Part shown: positions 8,419-19,192 of the stretch, piece by piece
Layout: the number at the start of each line of letters is the position of its first letter
How positions within the stretch are numbered: the first letter of the stretch is position 1
NCBI RefSeq assembly: GCF_000090795.2
Contig: NW_003546602.1
Span: forward strand, 17,435 to 51,032
Direction of reading: 5' to 3'
From: Amphimedon queenslandica
Taxonomy: Eukaryota > Porifera > Demospongiae > Haplosclerida > Niphatidae
Length of the DNA: 33,598 nucleotides
The notes under the pieces: generated by a model
The model's database searches: none
Seen by the model: only the letters and a program-made list of their open reading frames with translations
Told to the model about the DNA's origin: nothing
Position numbers and translations under genes: made by a program

Positions 8419-11400
8419 AAAAAGGTTAAAGAATTACGTGATGGTGCTCTTAAAAAAATTGATGACTCTTGTAAAGAATATAAGGAAGGAGGTCCATGCA
8501 TTAATGAAAAGGAACTGGAGTTATTTCTCCATCAAATTGAGAATAAGATGTTATTAGTAGCTGTTGTGGGGGAAGGCAGTTGTGGCAAGAGTACTCTTAT
8601 TAATGCCTTTTTAAGAGACAAGTATATATACACACAACCATAAAAAAGTTATAGTGACTATTTATTATGTCTTAGGATCCTACCAGCAGGAATTGGAAGA
8701 GTTACTGGTTTCAGGATATTTATTGGACATGATCCAAATGTTCATGAAACTCCTTGTGAGAGCTCCACTGGGTACTGTGATGTGAGTACATTTTTTTCTT
8801 TTTTCGCTTTGTTATTTTAATATGTATGAAGCTAAAGTACTGTTATGTATTAGCAAAAATACTGAAATTGGTGCTAGTAGAATTAAAATTTTACATTAGT
8901 CAGACCATAAATTTTAATTCTACTATAGCCCCTATGTGAACTTGTGTTTATGCAGACGCATGTATATCTAGTCTCTTGTGGCCTAATTTTTGAATGAAGT
9001 CTTGTGCCTAATATTAATAGTACATTGTATAAGTTGTTTTTTTCAAGAGAATTATATTTTACGAAATCTACTAAGATTCCAATTTGCAAATTTTAATTTC
9101 ACAAATTCTACCATGTGTGCCATGCAGTACTGTATTAAATTGATTTTTGTGGATTTTATTTTCATAAATCAGGAAGGAATCCGTGAAATCCGTCAAATTC
9201 GCAACCCTAAAAAAACCACTTTTACTGTACATCCTGACAAGATTGCACCTTTGCACTCTGAAGATGGGATAAGTAGAGAAATGCTTCTATACTAACTTTC
9301 TCATACTTCAAATAATAATTATAATGTCCAGCTGTCTTGATTGTGCCAATTTCATATCTAGCCAGTGCCAAGAAAAGCAACGAAACTTTTTGTGCTAAAA
9401 CATTTTATTTTAGATTATAATTTAATATTATGGAGCTATGACAGAAAATTGGCCAAATTTTTTGGCAAGTGTAAATTGTCTATAGTGTAAACTTTAGTAA
9501 ATGATCATGATGCGACAAAGGTGTTAACTTGTGTACCCCTTAGTTCTCCATAAGTCACCTATGATATTTTAAACCTTTTAACTTCAACCTCATTACTACT
9601 GTTCATATACCCAAAAACTGCACAAACAGCAATGCAAAGTACTACCGGGTATATATATATATTTAATTTGGTGGACTTCCTATCAAAGCTCCTCAGAAAC
9701 CTTTGATGTATGTTTTATAGATAAACTACAGATGTTGAGGGGAGGGCAAATATGAACTAACCTTATGTATCCAGTAACATGAAACAGCTGTAGTTTATCT
9801 GGTTTGTACTATAGTGTGTGGGTGTATGAAGGCACTGTCAGTAGTATTGGCAGTTAGATGACACTTCTAACTACCCCTCCTGTGGTCTCCACTATATAAA
9901 CTCATGCTGGTGCCTTTGAATCTTGATACACCCACATACTATAGTACAAACACCCTTACTATATAATAATTTTTATAGAAATGTCCTTATTTGGTTAGTG
10001 GGATTGGAAAAGAAATTTTATGTCATGGAGTAGCAGAAATAAAATTGAAAATAACAAGAAGGAACCAACTAAATGATGCACATCAGATAGACCCCCTTGT
10101 TCTTTATACGTACATTCCAGTATTTGATTCATTGAGCTCTTCAACCCATTGTACTCCGTATTTCGTGGACTCTCCTGGTGTTGAAGTCATCAATAATGAT
10201 GTTAAGTCCTACTATAGCATACTGTCTGCTATGATTTATGTTGAGAACTACCTAAGGTAAATCTAGTATATTGGGATAACATTAATAATCTTAGTATACA
10301 GGCTGATGCAAAATGAAGCAAACATTATAACAGAGTTAGGTTGCAAGCCAGAAGATGGTAATTATATTATAGTTATGAAGTTCATTATGCATTCATTAAA
10401 ATTGTAGTAAATTTTGTAAATACTGGTCTGCTGTCTGCATGCTAACAAATAATTCACTATTAACGTCACTATAGTTGTTTTATTAATAGCATCATTACTC
10501 TTTGCTGTGAGCCATTTTGACAAATACTACACATCACGTGCTGATGAGCAAAATCCTGACAAAAGAAAGACTAAAACTGAAGTTGAGTGTAATATGGAGT
10601 TGGTTAAACGCGGAGAGGTATTTCCCGTTTGTGGAGATTGGGCTCTACACGCACACCTTGCACTAAAGTATAAGGAAAGAGATGAGATTTCATGTGATGT
10701 TGTCGAAGAGGCATACAGGTGTAAAAGGGTACCTAAAAGGAAAAATTTTGATGAAATAGTTGACAAAGCTACATGCATTTTGGAAGTTTCAGCATTCGAA
10801 GAATTAGAAAAAAAGTAAGTGATTGTTATTAATTTGAAACAAAAGCTCTATCTATAATAGACTAAAAATTTCAATTGATCAAACAAATTTTCAGCAGTGG
10901 ATCATCATGATGTACAAACAATGTATAAAACTTTTGAAACGTCCTATTCAAGCAGCAGATACTATTTTACCTATCATTGAGTCTGAAATAGCTAGTAAGT
11001 ATTATTAATGTTATTGAAAGAAGAATTGAGCTAACAAATACTTTTATAGACAAAAGCAAAAATATAGAAACAATAAATGAAAAAATTGGCAATTTAAGGA
11101 CAATGGAAGGAGAAGTTCAAGAATATGTTTTAGAACAATTGGAAAAGATACAGCAACTAGCATCTGTAAGTTCATGTTAATTTTGTTCATGAGAAAATTT
11201 TATATTTAAGTATAGAGCTTCTTTATGAGAAGAGTGTCTCCAAAAATTGAAGAAGAATTGCAAATATTGCGTAGGAATGGTATAGAGAGTGTGAACAGAA
11301 ATTATACATTCGGACAATACTTGGAAGGTACTGCATGTATTACAATATAATTAGCATTTTAGTGGCTTAAATTACTTAATAGACTTGAACACACTTATTA

Positions 11401-12396
11401 ATAATCTTTCTGGTCTAATTACGCAAGAACTGAATGATGAAACAAAAAGATGCAGTAAAGACTTAGGATCTGAGCTTCATAACAGATACACAAAATTGAT
11501 AAGGCACATACAGTGGGCACAGGATGATTCTCGTAATGTAACTTTAGCTGCAGAAGGTATGAACTACTTAATAATAACATTTTTGTGTACCTATTATAAT
11601 AGTTCAAACCCAAAATATTGCAGATAGCTGTTTTATTAGTGAGCCTTCTAACACTATAAGAGGTTTTGTTAGGTAAAATTTATGATACACATGTAGTTTC
11701 ATTATGTATAATTATGTTTAAATAGGAATAGAACTCGAAACTGGAGATTATTGAATAGTGCACTCGCAGCAGCTAGTGCTGGAGCAAGTGTACTAGCTAC
11801 TGGTGCAGGCTTTATGACTGCTATAGCTTTAAATGTTTTAGCCATACCAGCTATAGTATCATCAGGTGCAGTTATTACTGGGCTGGGTGGAACTGCTTAT
11901 TTTATAAGACAATTTATTAACACTACAGATCAAAGTATGGAACTGAGGTAAAATAACAGATCTTCTAAATGATTAATAAAATTATACACTATAGTGAAGA
12001 AGATGTCAAAACACTGTGTGACAAAATGAAGTCTGAGATTACAATAAATTCTGCTGGAAGAATTAAGCAAAAATTTGAGCAAGTATAATGAGCAAATTAA
12101 TAATATTTAATATTTGTGCTACACAGGTAGTAGCAGATGCATTGAGAGACTACAACATATTACTGAAAGCTGAATATGATCAAGAATGGGGACAAAGACT
12201 CAATCAGTGTTTGGAAGAAGTGAGAAAAAGAATACTGTTACTTTAAAAAATACATCATAATGGTAATGTGCTCAATTTTTAGGCTCAGGTTTCATTAAGA
12301 CTCATATGTGAAAAGAAAACTGAGTTGACACAAGCACGTGATGAACTTAAGAAGTACAGTGATAGTCTTAAAGCTTTAGTTCAAGAAACTGAATGA
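8419..12396 (+). CDS. Mitofusin/BDLP-like dynamin-superfamily GTPase, copy B (5' end unresolved)
   Basis: Exons recognised: 8419-8621, 8676-8781, 9979-10256, 10302-10357, 10490-10814, 10861-10994, 11050-11165, 11216-11327, 11383-11556, 11603-11672, 11726-11947, 11995-12082, 12127-12219, 12283-12396. All junctions are GT/AG and phases agree, giving 697 codons including the stop (696 residues without a start exon). Motifs: GEGSCGKST (G1), LPAGIGRVT (G2), DSPG (G3), SHFDK (G4-like), FPVCG, then a hydrophobic segment rich in Ala/Gly/Ile/Val encoded by 11726-11947 and a charged helical tail. The third recognised intron position (8782-9978) is about 1.2 kb, swollen by inverted repeats, whereas copies A and C have about 65 bp there. 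B is the most diverged copy and its 5' flank differs. A conserved Met at 8548-8550 could serve as start. The frame is intact, so it is probably expressed, with the first exon unknown. Confidence 0.78.
8782..9978. repeat. Expanded intron of GTPase B with three inverted repeats
   Basis: Copies A and C have an intron of under 70 bp at this place. Here it holds a small hairpin (8875-8890 with 8910-8925), an inverted pair 'agataaactacag' (9719-9731 with 9788-9800), and an adjoining pair of 25 bp with one mismatch (9802-9826 with 9927-9951, beginning 'gtttgtactatag'). The last two abut at 9800/9801, suggesting one insertion next to another. The open frames at about 8990-9295 lack family signals and are treated as chance. 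Confidence 0.6.
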
Positions 12397-12603
12397 ATAC
12401 ATACACATGTATTATTCAGTCTGATGAGTCATGTAGACTTAGTACTTTTAGTTAGCAGTTAATATTTTTGTAGTTATAGTTATTTTGTATTTTTATAGAT
12501 GTAGTGCATACAATATGCAAAAAGCAAACTCATTTATATTTTTTTCTAATACATATTATGTTCTTATGTTGTATAGCAAGTTCGAACTCATTAAAACCAT
12601 GTA

Positions 12604-12790
12604 CTGTATTGAAGCATCCTGTGTTTAACTCACTTAGCATGCTTTGTGGGAAACCCTATGTGAGACACAGGACACATGTACTAAAAGTTAAAGCTGTTTT
12701 GAAAGAGTCAATTTTTTATCCATTTCCTGATACAAATTGATAATACTGTAATATTATGAAGACAGTCTGAGCTGATTTCGATTATCATTA
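12604..12790 (+). repeat. Dispersed repeat related to the VPS52-intron satellite
   Basis: It contains 'cttagcatgctttgtgggaa' and then 'ttcctgatacaaattgata' followed by 'gagctgatttc'. The same string of motifs occurs inverted at 29514-29700, and the second half recurs at 24032-24165 and in every monomer of the satellite at 27757-29010. The short open frame at 12504-12740 overlaps it and is not supported as a gene. Confidence 0.6.
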
Positions 12791-13570
12791 TTAGGGGCGT
12801 AGGCAGGATTTTTGGAATGAGGTGGCATACATGTAGATATTATAATAATGTCATAAGTATGGCACCATAGCAACTGTAATTCTACACCACAACCATCAAA
12901 AATTTTATGAAAACAAACAGACACAAATCAAGTTTTAAAAAGTAATATTTGAACCATATAATTTTGTGCATAAATTTTAGTATAGCTCAAAAAATTAGAC
13001 TACAGGTAGCAGTAATACCAATTCATACTTATAATGTAGGAGCAAATATAATGATATTGGATGAGAGGGCCAGGTTGAGAAGGCATGCAAAACCTTTCAA
13101 TCTCTGAAAATTATACTATTGTATTAATACACTATGCAACCATAGTATTACAACTAACAGTATTACTTAGTAATACTTAGTAATACAACCATATAACATA
13201 ACACACATACAATCTGTGTATAATGAATTTGAGAGGGCTGGGTTGAACTTGAGAAGGTATGCAAAGCCTTGAAGTTAAATCAGCCACCACATTTTATGTT
13301 CAAAGATATTCAATTCTTATGCACTATAGTCTTGTCTACTGATGCACATAAGTACAGTCATTTTCCAGGAAAGTTAAAATTATTCTAATATTTAATATAG
13401 ATGTTTAGATGTGGTTTAATTACTACAAGAACACATCCTGCTTTATATCATAATTAATTAATTCTTTAATAATTATAGTAACTTAGTTGATTCATGTATG
13501 CTTAAGAAACCATTAATGCAAAGCAGAACTAGTCAGAATGACAATCAACCCAATTCCTAGCCAATCATAT
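12791..13570. other. Diverged 3' flank of GTPase gene B
   Basis: No gene. The stretch is a diverged version of the 3' flanks of copies A (4140-4689) and C (18640-19035), including the tiny VPS52-like fragment at 12859-12877. It has an internal duplication of a motif containing 'gagaagg' plus 'atgcaaa' (about 13065-13095 and 13230-13270). Homology to the C flank runs to about 13567. Confidence 0.6.
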
Positions 13571-13581
13571 GACTCAAAATA

Positions 13582-14241
13582 ATGGTCTCTGAAGTGTTGC
13601 AAGCTGCTTTACCTGGCTTGGTAACATCAGTAGATACTGGAGATGTAAGTAGTACAGTTTCTTTTAGTTTACCATTGAAATCACTGGATGTCAGTAATGA
13701 GAGTGGACTAATGTGTGTATCAGCTAGTAGGTGTGGTAAAGTGTGGATAATAGCATCACCAGAGAGCAAACCAATTGAAGTGTATTCTAGTGAAGTAGGT
13801 GTACATGTAGTTCAGTTTATTAGGGATAACAAGGACACTGAATATCTTGTAGTATCAACACAATCACATGCAATACTTGTGTTCCTAGTGGCTGATGTAC
13901 TAGTAAATGCTAGTTGTAATTCACCTCTAGCATTTATGCTTTGTAATATAATATGGCGATTTTGTAGTATCAACAATAAATTTAGTACTACATTAATTAG
14001 CACTTCAAGTGATAGAAACTGTTAGGTAAGATATTATCTACTCTTGGTAAGATATATTAGCAAATTATCATGCAATAGATTTAATTACAAGAAGATGTGT
14101 ACATGTCCTGCTGTATTTTCAAGGCAGTCTCAATCCAAACTCACAAATGCTGGCATGTGATTTATACAAGATGGAAAAGACAATAAAAAATTGTCCATTG
14201 GTTCATATGATGGTTACATTTACATTGGCAATTTAAATTGA
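13582..14241 (+). pseudogene. Beta-propeller (WD40-like) gene fragment
   Basis: An uninterrupted frame runs from ATG at 13582 to TAG at 14023-14025 (147 residues). Short hydrophobic strands alternate with turns, for example LMCVSASRCGKVWII (about residues 43-57) and TEYLVVSTQSHAILVF (about 86-101), ending in STSSDRNC, which looks like the start of a WD blade. After the stop, another frame gives KLSIGSYDGYIYIGNLN before TGA at 14239-14241. That pattern is common in WD40/EML-type propellers. Too short for a whole propeller and frame-broken, so probably a relic of a larger gene; exons of a small real gene remain possible. The specific family is not recognised. It lies between the flank of GTPase B and duplication block C. 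Confidence 0.4.
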
Positions 14242-14407
14242 AAAAATACTAGTACTAGAATTGTTAAATCTATTTATGCAATTGATATACATATTTAATT
14301 GTCATTCACAATTAATCAACATCATGTTTAAATCTTTTCTCCAGATGTCATTTCATATCCTTTGTGCCTATAGAACCGAACCTGGGCTCATTGGTTACAT
14401 TATTAAT

Positions 14408-14615
14408 TACCGTATAGCGGGTTTTTTTCAAGGATAACAAATTTCGCGAATTTCGCGGATTTTTTATGATTCGCGAAATTAAATTCCTTGAAAATCAATT
14501 TAATACGGCACAAGATGGCAGAATAGTGGAAATTCGCGAAAATTAATTTCGCAAACTTCCAGATACAGGTCATTCGCGAAATTTATTATCCTCAAAAAAA
14601 ACCCGCTATACGGTA
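14408..14615. mobile_element. MITE of about 204 bp with TACCGTATAG-type ends
   Basis: The ends are 'taccgtatagcgggtttttt' and its reverse complement, with TA at each edge as the likely target duplication. The interior repeats TTCGCGAA-type motifs. Block A has no such element at the matching site (about 175-185), so the insertion came after the duplication. It shares its outer ten bases with the elements at 24894-25104 and 30085-30295. Confidence 0.85.
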
Positions 14616-15560
14616 TTACATGCATACAATACTACATTCTTAATTAATTATGTAGAATGCGTACATTAATTATACATGTTATCAGTATCGTCATTTAAAT
14701 TACAGTGATGCCATCATTACTGCAGTATTAATTTTGTTTTCATGTACAACAATTAAAGAAATTTATAGTGTTTACCAGTTACCACACAAGCTTCTCTGCA
14801 TGTGACCTAACATGAAACTACTTGAACCTATAGTTGTGTTTTGGGTGGAAATTGGATCTCAATGAATTTTCATTTCTTATGAACTTTCCTTTCAAAACAC
14901 CGAGTTACAATTTGATTGTGCATGCCTACCGTACTGTGCATACATGTATATACATGTATCTGTGTTATGTATTTTACCAAGTACCAACCAACAGGGGTAC
15001 TAAGAATAAGATCATCAAGATGTGGCGAACACTTTTTTCACAGACCAAAATAATAACTAATAATTATATAACTAGATCTAGTAGATTAATTGAAAGTAAA
15101 CTGTAGTGTTAGATCTATCTTTGATGTTCGTTTGATCTTTCGGTTTCGACTCACATTTGTACTGAGAAGATTCAAAACTTTAGCTATGTGTCAGTGCTTT
15201 AAAAGTTAATGTGTTTACTAAAAGTTATCTATTATGATTATGACATCACTGCATGTGACTGCCTTTATCTAAAATGAAACTACTTAGTTGCGTTTTGGGT
15301 GGAAATTTGATCTCAATGAATCTTTTTATTTCTAAACTTACTTTCCCTTTAGACCATTAGTTGACTGTATCTGTCCAAAATGGGAATAAGTCCATCAAGA
15401 TATCGTGAGTATTTTATTTTCAGATCAAATAATAATTATATATTTTATTATAGATCTAGTAGAAGTAGATGAATTGAAAGTAAGCTGCTATTCTTAGTAG
15501 ATCTAACTATATCTTTGATATTCCAATGATCTTTTTGTATTGACTCTTGCATTACTATAG

Positions 15561-18363
15561 AAAAAGATTCAAGAATTACGTGACAGTGCTTTAAGAAAAA
15601 TTGATGACTCTCATAAGAAATATGCCAAAGGAGGAGTTACATGCATAAATAATGAAAAATTGCAGCTATTTCTCCATCAAATTGAGAACAAAATGCTCCT
15701 AGTAGCTGTTGTGGGTGAAGGCAGTTGTGGCAAGAGTACTCTTATTAATGCCTTTTTAAGAGACAAGTATGAAAGCAAGTAATAATAACAATTGTGACTA
15801 TTCTTATGTCTTAGGATCTTACCATCAGGAATTGGAAAAGTTACTGGTTTCAGGATATTTATTGGACATGACCGAGATGTTCATAAAACCCCTTGTCAGA
15901 AAGGGAATTGTAGTGTGAGTACATAAAAAAGCCAAAAGCAAATGGTAAAATCTTAATATTCCGCATTTATTTAATAGAATTGCCCATATTTGGTCAAAGG
16001 GATTGACCAAAGAAAAGACATATTTTGCCGTGGAGTTAAGGAAATTGCTTCAAAAATAGCAGAAAATAACCGATTAGATGAGAAGAATCAGATAGACCTT
16101 GTTCTTTATATTTATATTCCTTTATTTGCATCATTAAACACTTCAACCCACTTTATGCCTTACTTTGTGGACTATCCTGGAGTTGAAGATTTGAAAGATC
16201 ATGTTCAATTTAGGATAGTGTCTGCTATGATTTACATTGAGAACTATGAAAGGTAAAACAATAAAATTAAACAAAAAATGAAAAATTTAAACTATTTTTC
16301 ATAGGCTGCTGCAAAATGAAAAGAAAATTAAGAAACACTTACATTGCAAGCCAGAAGATGGTAATTATAGCTGTAAACTGTAAAGTTCATAAAACTATGC
16401 CTTTAATTAATGCCTGTGTAGTACTGCACTGCATGTTAGCAAATACAGTCATTATATTTTCTATTTATTAAAGCATCAACATTTTTCGCTGTGAGCCATT
16501 TTGACAAATATTACACATCATGTGCCGATGAAGAAAATCCTGGAAATAAGGAGACTAAAGCTATAGTTGCACATAATATTGAGCTGATCAAACGTGAAGA
16601 AGTATTTCCTGTTTGTGGTGAGTGGGCTCTACGTGCACACCTTGCAATGAAGTATAAGGAAAGAGATGAGATTTCATGTGATGCTGTTAAGGAGGCATAT
16701 ATGTGTAAAAAAGTACAGCCTAAATGGATACATTCTGATACAGTAGTTGAAAAAGCTTCACACGTTTTAAATGTTTCAGCTTTTGAAGAATTCGAAAAAA
16801 GGTAAAATCTAAACCTATATCATGCAGTTGAAGCTTAATTTTATTTAAATAGTTTAAAATATTCAATTGATCAAACTAATCTTCAGCAGTGGAATGTTAC
16901 AGTGTATCAACAATGTCATGCACTTTTAGAAGGTCCTATTCAAGCAGGAGATAATGTTTTACAGATTATTGAGTCTAAAATTAATAGTAATCAAATACTG
17001 AGAAGAATTATCGAGCTATTTAATAAATAGGTAGCAAGGAAAAAGTACAGGAATTAGTGATAAAAATGCAAACTTTACATACTATGGAAGAAGCTGTTAA
17101 AAAAAGCATTTTAGAAGAATTGGAACTAGATTCACACCAAAATTTATCTGTAAGTTAATTTACATCATAATAATAACTTCAATATGAAATATAGAATTTC
17201 CTTTCAAAAAAAATACCACAAAAAATTGAAGAAAGACTGAAGTCATTTCATACAAGCTGTATGGATAGTGTTAAATCTAGTGAAAACTACACATTTGGTG
17301 AATTTTTGGGAGGTAACATATGATGTATAACAATAGATCTGGATAATTACAATTTTAAAAAATGTAGACAGGGATGTGTTTATTGAGCAGGACCTATCCA
17401 TTGTGATTATGCAAGAGCTGAACAATGAAGCAAAAAAACATATTGAAGCTGTAAAATCCAGGCTTCAAGAAAAATATAATAGATTGGTAAGGCACATACT
17501 GGGTGACAGCACAACTTTCAATGTGGAAGGTATATAAAATCTTTAAAATAGTTTATACGCTTTTTAATAGTTGAAGCCCAAGAAGTTAATAGTTGTTTTA
17601 CTGGTGAGCCCCCTGAAGGCATAAATGGTTTTGTCAGGTGAAATTCATAATCTGTATAATAGCTAGCTAGCTCTATGTCCAAAATAGGTATAAAGCTCAA
17701 AAGAGAAGACGGTGGAACATTCGATGGGGAATTGCTATTGGAGTAGGTGGTTTTGGAGTGCCAGGCATCCTGGTTACTATGGGATTATCAGCTTTATCAA
17801 CACCGGTTTTAATCTCATCAGCTGCAGTTATTGCTGGGATGGGAATAGTTGGATCCACTTTACTCATCAGAAAAGGATTAAACAGTACAGAACAAAATAC
17901 AGAACTGAGGTATATTATTAATACTAATGATTGAATAATTTATAAGAACACTAGTGAAGATGAAGTCAAGCAACTGTGTGACAAAATCAAGAATGAGATT
18001 ACAAATAAATATGAAACCAAGATAAAGCAAGAATTTGAGAAAGTAGAATTAAACTAATTTCATACCACAATGTCTTATACCATAACAGGGTGTAACAAAA
18101 ACACTGAGTGACTACAATGAATTGCTGAAGGCTGAATATGATAGCAAATGGAAAGCAAAACTCAATCATGACTTGGAAAAAGTGAGTGTAGAAAAATAAC
18201 ATAACCTAATTAAATTTTGGACGGTTTGTAGACTTATAATTTATTAGCAGTCATGAGTGATGAACAGAGTGAGTTGTCAGAAGCACTCGCTGAACTAAAG
18301 AAGCATAGCCATACTCTTCAAGCTTTAATTGATGAAAGTAAAAAATCTAAAGATCATGATTAA
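15561..18363 (+). CDS. Mitofusin/BDLP-like dynamin-superfamily GTPase, copy C (start codon unresolved)
   Basis: Exons: 15561-15766, 15815-15914, 15978-16252, 16305-16360, 16474-16801, 16853-16986, 17031-17149, 17195-17312, 17368-17529, 17571-17637, 17688-17909, 17955-18042, 18089-18181, 18232-18363. All junctions are GT/AG with matching phase; 700 codons including stop. Motifs: GEGSCGKST, LPSGIGKVT, DYPG, SHFDK, FPVCG, a hydrophobic hairpin encoded by 17688-17909 (with FGVPGILVTMGL and ISSAAVIAG), and a helical C-terminal tail ending KDHD. It is the closest relative of copy A. The ATG proposed as the start of A is ATC here (15402-15404) although the GTGAGT donor after it remains. C therefore needs another start, possibly the conserved Met at 15693-15695, seven residues before G1. 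The open body argues against a long-dead pseudogene. Confidence 0.8.
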
Positions 18364-19192
18364 GATGAACTTGAAGACTATTTTACAATAATATTATGAT
18401 TTTTGATGAACTCTGAGCTGTGTATATATATTAGTAGTTATGCTTAGTATTATATATTGTAGTATTTTATAGCTATAGAAAGCCACTCATAAATTTCTTG
18501 ATTAATAAAACTTTAGCTAGCTATAAATTTTAAATAACAAAAATTATTTTACTTGATAATAAATTGAGTAAAACTTATGGAAATTTTGCCAAAAAAGACA
18601 AGGAGATAATTCTTCATTTTATAATGTCCTGATTCGATACAACCGTATGATACAACACACAAACAATCTGTGTGTAATGGAATGAAAGGGCTGGGTTGAA
18701 AAGGCATGCAAAGCCTTTCAAAATTTGAAGTTAAATTAGTGACCACATTTTACATTCAATAATATTCAATTCTCACGCACTTTAAGTACAGTAATTTCCA
18801 GTAAAATTAAAGTTTTATAGGATTACTCTAGCATTTGATAGATGCAACCTTTCAGTTTAGTGGTTGATAGATGTGGTTTACTATGTGAGCACATTCTGTT
18901 TTTAATCATAATTAATTAATTCTTAATTATAGTAACCTAGTTTATGATATGTTTATATTATGTTTAAGAAACCATTCATACAAAGCAGAACTATAGTCGC
19001 CAGTCGGGATGACAGTTATTTCTAGGCAATCATAGAAATTTAATACAACACTAAGAAAACTATCAAGTCAAAGTGGGCAGTAACAATGACAACACTAGCT
19101 AAACAAACCATAACTATAAAAAGTTTACTATTTCAAGATTCAAGAACACTTTCTATTTCATTCATTTGAGCTTTTGTTGTCTTGTTCTAATA
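18364..19192. other. Spacer between GTPase C and GNAT-like copy 1
   Basis: It has a candidate polyadenylation signal at 18504-18509 and the duplicated flank to about 19035. The remaining roughly 155 bp before the start codon at 19193 should hold the promoter of GNAT-like copy 1. No TATA box or other motif was identified with confidence, and no further gene was seen. Confidence 0.5.

Larger units (their letters stand above)
14245..18950. repeat. Segmental duplication block C (paralogous to 1-4689)
   Basis: Flanks and gene match block A in order and orientation. Differences include a MITE insertion at 14408-14615, a changed start-exon codon at 15402-15404, and a lost donor motif near 15024. 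On the right the shared flank continues to about 18950, where block A is cut by its transposon. C then continues a little further in similarity to the flank of B (to about 19035). Confidence 0.9.

Noticed and set aside
8990-9295. 101-codon open frame in the large intron of GTPase B
   Set aside because: It lies between splice sites supported by the paralogues, has no family signal, and part of it is repeat-like. Treated as chance.
12504-12740. 78-codon frame after GTPase B with a hydrophobic N terminus
   Set aside because: Most of it overlaps the dispersed satellite-related repeat found elsewhere without this frame. The signal-peptide look is a by-product of T-rich sequence.
906-18363. Horizontal transfer of the GTPase genes from bacteria
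   Set aside because: The BDLP-like layout invites the idea, but 14 spliceosomal introns and base composition like the surroundings give no direct support for recent transfer. A phylogeny would be needed.
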